In this document: positions 61,101-64,000 of the stretch, piece after piece
Numbering within the stretch: the stretch's first letter is position 1
Layout: each line of letters opens with the position of its first letter
Assembly (NCBI RefSeq): GCF_014192335.1
Contig: NZ_JACHXU010000028.1
Coordinates: 1-64,000, forward strand
DNA length: 64,000 nucleotides
Direction: 5' to 3'
From: Aporhodopirellula rubra
GTDB taxonomy: Bacteria > Planctomycetota > Planctomycetia > Pirellulales > Pirellulaceae
Program-made: the position numbers and the translations under genes
The notes under the pieces: generated by a model
What the model saw: the letters and a program-made list of their open reading frames with translations, nothing else
Database searches by the model: none
What the model was told of the DNA's origin: nothing

Positions 61101-64000
61101 GCTCTCGCCTAAGAGTTACAGCAGCCAAGTGACCGCGGACCTTTCCGATCCCGACGCGACGAAAGAAGGCAAACCCGCCTCCGAATATCGCAAAGACATC
61201 TCCGTCCGCTCGCTCCACGGCAGCATCTACCTGACCACCCTCCACGGCGACATCCGGGACGGGATCGAAGAAGTGTTGCAGGGCCCGACGATTGACGAAC
61301 TCAACGCCCTCAATGCCGAACTCGCGATCACGGACAAAGAGGCCCGCGAGGCCGTCGAGTACGGAATGATCAACCTCGAGTCGGGGCTGACCGAGCGTTA
61401 TCACCGTTATTGGACCGAAACCCGAGGAGCCAGCCGCACCGAATCGATCGCTTCCGCGGTTGACGCGGCCAACGATGAACTCGTCTTCGGATCCGATCAA
61501 GGACTCACGACCGGTGACGCGGTGATCTTCAATCTCACCGAAGACACCTTCGTTGACATCGGATTGACCGACGGCAGGCTCTACTACGTCGTCGTCGACC
61601 CCGCGAACCCCGAACGCGTCGCCTTCGCCGCATCACACGCCGATGCCGTAGCCGTTACCCCAACGCTGGTTCCCCTCTCGCACGGTGGCCCCGTCGAAGC
61701 ATCCGACTACTCGATCCGCCGCGACGTCGCGACCGAGATCAGCATCACGTCGATGAACCACGAAACCGATGTCATCACCACCTCCGCAGCGCACGGATTG
61801 TCCGACGGTGACGAGATCACGTTCGACATCGGATTGGTTCCAGCACGCGACGCACTGAGCGGTGCGAACTGGACCGCGAAAACGATCAACCACACGCAAG
61901 ACGAAAACGACACCCAAGTCGTCAACCTCGCCACCGGCGATATCATCCTGTTGCTCAGCGGTGACCTCATTCACTACACCGGCACAGGCGAAACCGGTTT
62001 CGATTTGCAATCGGGCAACTTCAGCACCTCCGATTTCAACTCCTCAACAATTCGCCTGGACGCCCGCACGCTGAACTTCACCGATCGCGTCGAGTTCCTG
62101 CCAGGCGATTACGCCTTGGACCTTTCCGGCAATCTGGTGCAGTACTCCGGAACGAAAACCAAAGCCGTTGAACTCGCGGCAACGAGTCTCTCAGACACCG
62201 GTTCGTTTGACCCCACACGTCAAGGTCTCCGCGCCGGCGTCACGTACTACGTCGCCGAATCGACGGCGACGACCTTCAAATTGGGCATCACCCGTGCCGA
62301 CGCGGCCATCATCGGCGGACACCTCGATCCCGAAACACCGTTCGACGGTTCGACCGATTACCTCACCGGCAAAACGCTCGATCTTCCCGAAATCAGTGGC
62401 GGGTTCGGCGACCTCTCGCAGCTCAATTTCCTGCGTTACCACTACACCACCAACGCCGCCGAAATCACCGACGAAACCCTCGGCCTGAACAGCACGATCC
62501 GCAACGGCGGTTACAACGAAGATTACTTCTTCGTACTCGATGAAACGAATCCTGTGCCGAGCCCGACGAGCGAATCCGAGATGCTCGACGACCGGCAAAC
62601 CCGTCGCACCGACCGAGCACTCTCCGCCGCCCAACTCGCCTCGCCGTTGGCCGGACCGCTGCGTCGATTCCTGTTCCCACACACCGAACAAATCGGCTCC
62701 GGCGCATCCGCTGACACCTCCGAGACACTCAACATCCTCGGTGTCAACATCGAGTTGTTCGTCAACGGCTCGGGCGACGCCGACGCACCTCCATCGGGAC
62801 GTATCGGCCAATTATCGGCCGTCAACACGTTCGACATGTCCCAAGGACTCGGCATCCCGGTACAGGATGTCGGCGAATCCGAAGGCGATTTCCAAAATCG
62901 ACTCGATGAATGGAGCGAACGCAAATCGTTCCTCGCACGAACGGCCGTCGACGACGTCATCGGTCGTCACTACACCACCTACCGCTACACCGGCACCGAC
63001 GTCGGCACGTTCGCGTTTGAAGGCGTCGACTTCGCAACCCACCCGGACTTCGAAGCCATCACGGTGGACTTCAACACCACCGACGATGCGATCGCACAAA
63101 CGGTCACGCACGGCAACGTGGTCCTCGTCGAGTACGACACCGTCAGTTACGGACTCTACGAGTTCGTCGCCGGAAGCACCGGTCACAGCGAAACGTTCAC
63201 CTTCGCGACCGAAGATTTCACCGACACGAACCGGTGGACCCCGATGACGATCACGCACGAAAGTCATGTCGATGTGCCACGTCAACTCGGCCCCGACTTC
63301 GATGCGTCCGCGTTCCTGACCGCCACCTCGGTCGCGCACGGGCAAACCGTCGTCGTCACCGCCGACGCCGCACTGAAGATTTACCGATTCGTCGGCGTGG
63401 ACGCTGGCAACAGCGAAGACGTCACCTTCGCAGATGAGGATTTCACCGAGACCGATCGATGGGAATTCGTCGTCGACGGAGCCACCATTCCGTTGTCGCT
63501 CGAAAACGGGCAACTCGTCTCCGACACCGCGGACCTGCAACGCGTCACCATCCAAATTGTTGACGACGTCAATATCGAAACTCTGGATTCCGACTCGCAC
63601 AACGGCGAAAACGACGGCACCCTGTTGGTGACCGCCGATGGCGATGTCGCACTCAACGGGGCCAGTGACCTGTTTGTCAAACAGATCGTTTCGGCAGGCA
63701 ACGTGCGCGTGCGTTCGATCGGCGACCTCGTCGACCTGGAAACCGCCGACGGTGCCGCGGTCATCGCCGCCGGGGACGTGAACCTCAACGGAAAAATCAT
63801 CCGCGGTGTCAACCTTGTCGACGGAGTCAACTCGCCGCTGCGTGTTCTCGTTCCGCGGACCGCAGAGTTGTCGGGATCATCCGACGCCGACTTCCGCGTC
63901 ATCCAAGGCAACGGTACCTATGACGCCAATGGCACCAACATCACGTATGATGACCTGATCGTTTCCCGTGCGTATGCCCGTGGCAACATGGACATCACCG
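46147..64000 (+). CDS. Giant LEPR-XLL surface adhesin-like protein, 5' part (runs off the right edge)
   Basis: From ATG 46147 one frame stays open to base 64000, giving at least 5,951 residues. Frame checks at many points across the interval agree. The N-terminus is basic (RTRSTRKNSKLASRKRKQSK) and carries the LEPR-XLL motif LEQRQLLAGD (41-50), an export or sorting signal in this phylum. Residues about 516-1160 hold repeats of the pattern HGFxTGDxVTY (HGFETGEELIY, HGFVTGDQVTY, HGFETGQTVQY, HGLLTGDLVTY). From about 1480 to 3500 there are Ala/Gly/Ser-rich beta-helix-like repeats (SVAVAASLAASG, AISGSSSTAVGLAGAG). Later parts have beta-helix turns (GDIDAPEGSSILFSAGKDV) and a repeated module ending DxTDTxxW. 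Overall it looks like a filamentous-haemagglutinin-like adhesin. No SD is obvious. The C-terminus lies outside. Confidence 0.9.
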   Translation, partial: MNIDFLLQQFRTRSTRKNSKLASRKRKQSKLGTRLSRIESLEQRQLLAGDFEIEGNILSNKIVISTSGGNLNWSLDGVAQTSKPIAEFDNLKIDGLGGNDTIHIYGAFDIGASKNLQIIGESIFIGSDGTGGGTGTSTNVATTTSLTANNITMSSVGDEIGAGITDNLPISIALDDRLIMVGDNVTIDANGKLDLSANRTSSFIGGKRPFGYGEKNVDIRIGSADIDAASVSINATAADENLADQLPEWAQNNIFGPIQEYINDGILPNIPLSVMIRESGASIDLAGTQITASGDIEINSTTSVDASTDAVAVKDTEDTSGKSALGKILSAANNLSAGYSQATSRSIINVSGGASITANTGSVSIISDATTTAEVSASTEINADADELDDKDEAAEGDESKKEASPANTNALGASIAVSNTKTTSTATIAHGVTINAAGNVNIHAIGDVTNAATSGLEIFVDGRGGIGVAVGLDDANITATVDGKITAGTATSLIGFAKTDADKTVSSMTNTIEIADHGFETGEELIYLAQDATDLSDSPTVGTAIGGLTHGQTVRVVVIDKDHIQLTRESSIDLDARLIEAGTTHTLQQSDAIVIDPTAAGVVNTADNTIAVGNTVFTVGQRVKYVIGGSDPDTQPIDSLRPIGGLADGETYIVAEYDGTGKTIKLSKPVAEGDPLVVINLTSGAVGDSHAFGFTHTPISFQPATTVDNDADHITFTADHGFVTGDQVTYRTDPTNVGTQTYGQSAYLAAAAITPATTTSVSSSTIINAATNEITLPNHGFETGQTVQYTAAGNTAFGLSESTDYYVVKVSGDVIKLATTQINPSANIVNLSDPGTITLGAAITSDYVVVSFDGSRTSPLINGNQFNIPQHGLVDGTTVVYRTGGGDAVAPLIPNETYLIDVVDANTIQLQTTAGAPITITGGATLGADFHAFEVLYGDADVDTETLFLTDHGLLTGDLVTYHADGSNLFGLVDNTTYEVDAVSLDEIKLRVAPTGDNAVGSGSVMNLTTATAGQTHRLTANDSDIEITFTPYVTAPTETIGLVRFDPTAGPTVNATDNTITFPGHGFVDGDVITYLNDGGVDIDGMTAGTQYTVSDVDGETFKLHDGVGEVDLTDPTNVSGNNHSFERLSQITVGDSAIRGLGGGQTYYVTRINDRTIRLSETRSDAFASAPIELTVSGGTSTNHSLQTMMGSGIKVAASLTASNAVETGAGIGDEPKARDKITKGQRQVKRDDDDDSDSDDFGLSNFSGEAGEASGQVDNINSSFSIAGAVAYSDFTHTVLATTGPLSELESDGDIAITAETEQSVSVKSQGTVISDGGDEASDDGDPNTEPKKRRVRDKDKTFAAGLALSIGNFTNTVDATVSGGSQLDAKQAIDVTSELNYPILADPFWVDPIAALPFGELTRSTIENGFDAETFFSTDFREELNTSMGPDLGLGETVNIWASTQVAGNGTDPENNPAGVEGAAKYTIAASIAVVDYDNHSGATIGDGAQINQKVAYQTNEQSVNVDASTNIELVNLAGIVTIYAYAENIANVAKGKEKLKDTLSPIGNRAGVAGLGGSALLQTIDNETLATIGDGALIRAGNDGDVNVSATEVMVSYDLVQAGGEAGKVGVSGSVSVLNQDNTTIAQIKDDAVVSGGNISVLADDETSHVSLVGAMQTAGIAAVGISVGVQDVNRETAAIVGEKGNSLTPPASGSTLDIDADGDILVDANTSGSLWTLGIAGTKVSKTKARNATAKSPKSSGAKGKNSFTSGIGLAGDVTWNSVTDSTLAYINTSGDVDATGDLTVSSQNETSISAVSGAVATAKAGGLALALAGSFARNDLELDTQSWIAGTDVHADGDVSVTADAESDILAITAGVSGSKSNRKSGASVGIAIAGSFSWNTIDSDTLAVIDNADVTSGSDILVQAIDASNLLAVSTAVTATLAKTTKGAAVGVAASGSGMMNQLDRQLVAEIRGASVVTAGLDDGDLGTTETGHVHVLTEDQSGIRAYAVGAALSLASGSSGTAVSVAVGVSIAENEIEGQTIARISAGSIVTSDDEVRVVAQALGRPGEALGGGLSQTDLDDAAKADSDDEDTVANEYNTDRSADATIKATLYQQIFGVPAPAGQVLTLSQLGTETLEPVEDADDEELTDEEKAARDAQQSTDEDAQYEQDLASDGSEKEDDANLAGTSWMFVDETAGKTYIIFKEGETLTFSESSISSVAVAASLAASGGKNGLAASGGGASTGNTILTEVLATIVGSTVIVDVADGDETSSGNLDVIATSQAGIVSTVIAAAASASFSSSSGGSLAIGAAVADNTIGDTSSSNNFGSTRAIIDGSKTLIEHDVNVSAIAGQRISTTVIAGSVAISGSSSTAVGLAGAGASVENTINADAEAAIKNVPAPTDETDHQFYAQDVSVVSENTSEINALAGAASLGIAVAGSNAVSVSISVGLAKNTITSQTLASIDNAHFERAVDTGTVIPDSSPEETYLVRDFAVNDVTVRANSSGSIDAIAAAAAISASFGSTGVAVAGAGAEATNRINATTLATIVDSRLSANGHVDVDAEQSTAIDSFVVSAAVAIAGGSNAVGAAIGISLARNIIGQADVAVAIDHDLTDRSITITNGQTIQVTAGPGAGDVYRYIGVPAMSDPNPSADENWLTRLDFNDREKWERADIAPVAQDINDPTIGKAVGAILHNSAIVATGDLTADAEARSKIQSFVFAASVAASFGSNAAALAGAGVGSYNEITLNVASTIDGEHSAPTIKGYRGTDGAFILTNDAAELANFSTTSFPTYHTRSVSLDADDNTQIDSFAGAAAIAAAFGANGIGLAIGVSLATNVIENDVDASIRDVTRGMYTTGYSTVTTERTEEDISGETVYFFTHTIENEYEGDISLTATENATIESVSVAAAVSLAFGSVGIALSGAGATATNEINNVVTTTIDNSFAVADGALIFAVEDQSPSLDTPDPDLAETVLIGVTRSDILLDAKNTSHIESKVFAVAAAVSGGSVAGAGSIGVALADNTVGTEGAASGSNTHQTIASITDSTVSAGNDIDVLAKSTETVRTLSFAGGVAIAAGIGFAGSATGTTSDTSLSNDTHAYLSRTSAGAGEDITVKATADSRVLRATGVGASLAVSLGAVSVAVTLIENTIDADVRAWIDDNDSDANDEALRVIAVGDIMVIADAEAMRVDKVTGVVASVSGGLVSASGGGMDITNTIANDVKASIADGVIVQSNETVTVRANEDAYVDADATAVTVAISLGAAIGVATVTNNLASTVEATVESARVEGVDILIRADSDAHIDRTTTAGVSASLVGVAANSANANLSTTVNAVVDDSTVIASEELSILADGESYARADALGGAFGAIAVGVMLSEINRGTDAAADVTSMIDNGSAISAGSLIMSATSYDDLLATTVAAGGGVVSASASDSSITSNQSTLAKVGTDVVVIAGPVSITSGNTQHADSTADAYSVGLATGAGAGTHNTLTGDADIEINGGAEIYADHFSIGATNRVHKDGIDNGFNLQSGSVGLGSLTILESQTDIGTTSDNVEALITISDGALIEVDGGTADNPGRLDIESIVVAEAFDRTKIEAVSGFGATHANSDISSNTNSNVIVTGASLINKRGDVNIATVHDVGLFPSSNLFSAGVSVVAGADANANANVDNTITVDDSLIRGAQVQIMSGRSNFQIPNLVSLSSNVDVLTASLGPSVAVGTPDANATYINRVELENGASVEGFKDVVFVAEQNIDIPVRVDTDGLVLSLSLVPYGYDVGGNTSRNGTSEVTVSTGAGASHVTAGIYNKSVMVVRSVAFDQQKITEAAGGSEPAPAGYVFDPNGGNFVEADGDYEFAEFLGLDLDSQIPYEFATLTVDQIAVDVAIGNIVTVESGYNDGGVAGHSYRYRPVDAQGNIRAELDDQQLVLQNIDYSDTSMWEHLGALTPSEAETASNESVVYTSGQTAVFEASLNNKFYVIKNPDIDMPTLSYRNVGNLLLEQREQVIEWMNAHSNNPEAIARYEVQLAQIDATLSDLGLTEQRTIEEAGSNGTVTKTITVVREELDAMFIELPNIYAAPGSVYVDATASFDYNPNVMARDESSITIENNTPFIPIVSETIVRDNRRVVVIDDELVQFEPGFVYHNYRKVLPVADPNAPAGHAGATTGDNSSSFGTSTITITNNTMTPTDAGIATPNTELDGGGLADGVPTFTAPNDLYINGDVVNENGSVHIVNAFGSITVSGEVRGASVNIEAGKDFNLNSEDWLHTNRDPRQYINYQYYRSAVFNKDGTPRYQTFDDADEVGVPQFKVYRIRLFGSHYFTFYVPIAGGGGNNLEESINEDESAITAQGAITITARQLNVNGLIQSGVDTITVNVPSTFHQNSSTTSLTDSNGNGIGGITFTSDAEPVSVPVSGYFDAAKQAIVFNPITPTGGRITLAGRLMSTGNGRIVAAHGHANVKIDNQSGYDVILNEIDTTTDRVGQIILLDTESLTKTVYTMSDSGMEARNYVGEFIEGESDAASGVDALSRIEYSLHPTDPTSTDASPNPVMQYRPGIVNQFGSSDPAPELLYVWVEGQDKTKVVVQKYEKRSFNLFGDNAFGDFLVKDGSFKWETVNFRDAFPILESEVLVGVGEAGYPVNELGQQYANGKAYTIKYHQAPDATVEVDHQTHVYIVGDNHDGLNGSNQYYKYVGTVPAEYELSKQDYGNTDNWEVVASGDFPKPSGGIFPGNVVGSDFKNESQNARRWTTGGGWLRKKTIHTEITTATGVTDYYTHTLKADYPIDISFIGGDATSTIDIHSGGNIILKGDIDAPEGSSILFSAGKDVIGAGTVGFYGVTPEIHTGGSIDVNVETDNGPLIISAGGTVRVDGITNQLIRQQQEEQSYNDLAPAAEPAPAAFASFGAGEPEPTPGTITIDRIDATGDVFITAAEGIVVLADYQRDTTTTTEPATNWHIRGNHIELKTRSGTIGANNSPVRIDSNIYGDGGLSAFAELDIHVEEETGNLVLLSPKSYSSQVTADLSDPDATKEGKPASEYRKDISVRSLHGSIYLTTLHGDIRDGIEEVLQGPTIDELNALNAELAITDKEAREAVEYGMINLESGLTERYHRYWTETRGASRTESIASAVDAANDELVFGSDQGLTTGDAVIFNLTEDTFVDIGLTDGRLYYVVVDPANPERVAFAASHADAVAVTPTLVPLSHGGPVEASDYSIRRDVATEISITSMNHETDVITTSAAHGLSDGDEITFDIGLVPARDALSGANWTAKTINHTQDENDTQVVNLATGDIILLLSGDLIHYTGTGETGFDLQSGNFSTSDFNSSTIRLDARTLNFTDRVEFLPGDYALDLSGNLVQYSGTKTKAVELAATSLSDTGSFDPTRQGLRAGVTYYVAESTATTFKLGITRADAAIIGGHLDPETPFDGSTDYLTGKTLDLPEISGGFGDLSQLNFLRYHYTTNAAEITDETLGLNSTIRNGGYNEDYFFVLDETNPVPSPTSESEMLDDRQTRRTDRALSAAQLASPLAGPLRRFLFPHTEQIGSGASADTSETLNILGVNIELFVNGSGDADAPPSGRIGQLSAVNTFDMSQGLGIPVQDVGESEGDFQNRLDEWSERKSFLARTAVDDVIGRHYTTYRYTGTDVGTFAFEGVDFATHPDFEAITVDFNTTDDAIAQTVTHGNVVLVEYDTVSYGLYEFVAGSTGHSETFTFATEDFTDTNRWTPMTITHESHVDVPRQLGPDFDASAFLTATSVAHGQTVVVTADAALKIYRFVGVDAGNSEDVTFADEDFTETDRWEFVVDGATIPLSLENGQLVSDTADLQRVTIQIVDDVNIETLDSDSHNGENDGTLLVTADGDVALNGASDLFVKQIVSAGNVRVRSIGDLVDLETADGAAVIAAGDVNLNGKIIRGVNLVDGVNSPLRVLVPRTAELSGSSDADFRVIQGNGTYDANGTNITYDDLIVSRAYARGNMDIT

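Overview
The window looks like a chromosome segment of a marine planctomycete of the Rhodopirellula / Pirellulaceae type. The grounds are family content. There is a paired DUF1549/DUF1553 cytochrome protein with a DUF1501 protein, and a DUF1559 protein with a prepilin-like N-terminus. There is also a formylglycine sulfatase, an ECF sigma factor with a membrane partner, a small membrane protein ending in the NPYQ motif, and surface proteins carrying an LEPR-XLL-like N-terminal signal. Codon third positions are GC-rich, which explains the many long antisense shadow frames. No rRNA, tRNA or CRISPR array was found.

Layout. 1-4926 is the 3' part of a giant VCBS/cadherin-repeat surface protein with a C-terminal membrane segment. 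4927-5353 holds hairpin repeats. 5354-9960 holds a fused aroD-aroE gene (minus), a secreted beta-propeller protein and a HemW-like radical SAM protein. 10303-17567 holds a DUF1559 protein, a small conserved gene coupled to an unusually large Tex-like RNA-binding protein, and a four-helix membrane protein. 17635-24710 holds a TIGR01777-type epimerase, a sulfatase, a short secreted protein, a secreted CxxCH protein and a secreted alpha/beta hydrolase. 24653-27423 holds a decayed FG-GAP gene, an RTX-repeat protein and an ECF sigma factor. The sigma factor is followed by its likely membrane partner (27490-29460).

30.0-36.9 kb is a decay and duplication zone. It holds a transposase C-terminal fragment, a stray CxxCH fragment, an endonuclease/exonuclease/phosphatase gene, a WD40-protein tail fragment, an ECF sigma pseudogene with a stop and a frameshift, and a YD-repeat fragment. 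Then come three tandem copies of an ankyrin-type lipoprotein gene, the third truncated and fused to unrelated sequence. 36932-45247 holds a small membrane protein, the DUF1549/DUF1553 plus DUF1501 pair, a divergent PAS-AraC regulator, and a Kef/NhaP-type antiporter fused to a PTS EIIA-like domain with a small ORF upstream.

From 46147 to the right edge one uninterrupted plus-strand frame runs for at least 5,951 codons without a stop. It begins with an LEPR-XLL export signal and continues through repeated adhesin-like modules. It is the largest object in the window. Because it has no stop inside the window, it is easily missed and replaced by its shadow frames.

How the genes may work together (inference): the surface giants, RTX protein, sulfatase, hydrolase and cytochrome/DUF1501 pair fit a cell that attaches to and degrades sulfated or particulate organic matter, with local control by the ECF/partner pair and the AraC-type regulator. 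No unmistakably new defence or biosynthetic system was recognised. The most unusual items are the open-ended giant protein, the 1,185-bp internal duplication in the VCBS gene, the tandem ankyrin lipoproteins with a chimeric third copy, and the heavily expanded Tex-like protein.
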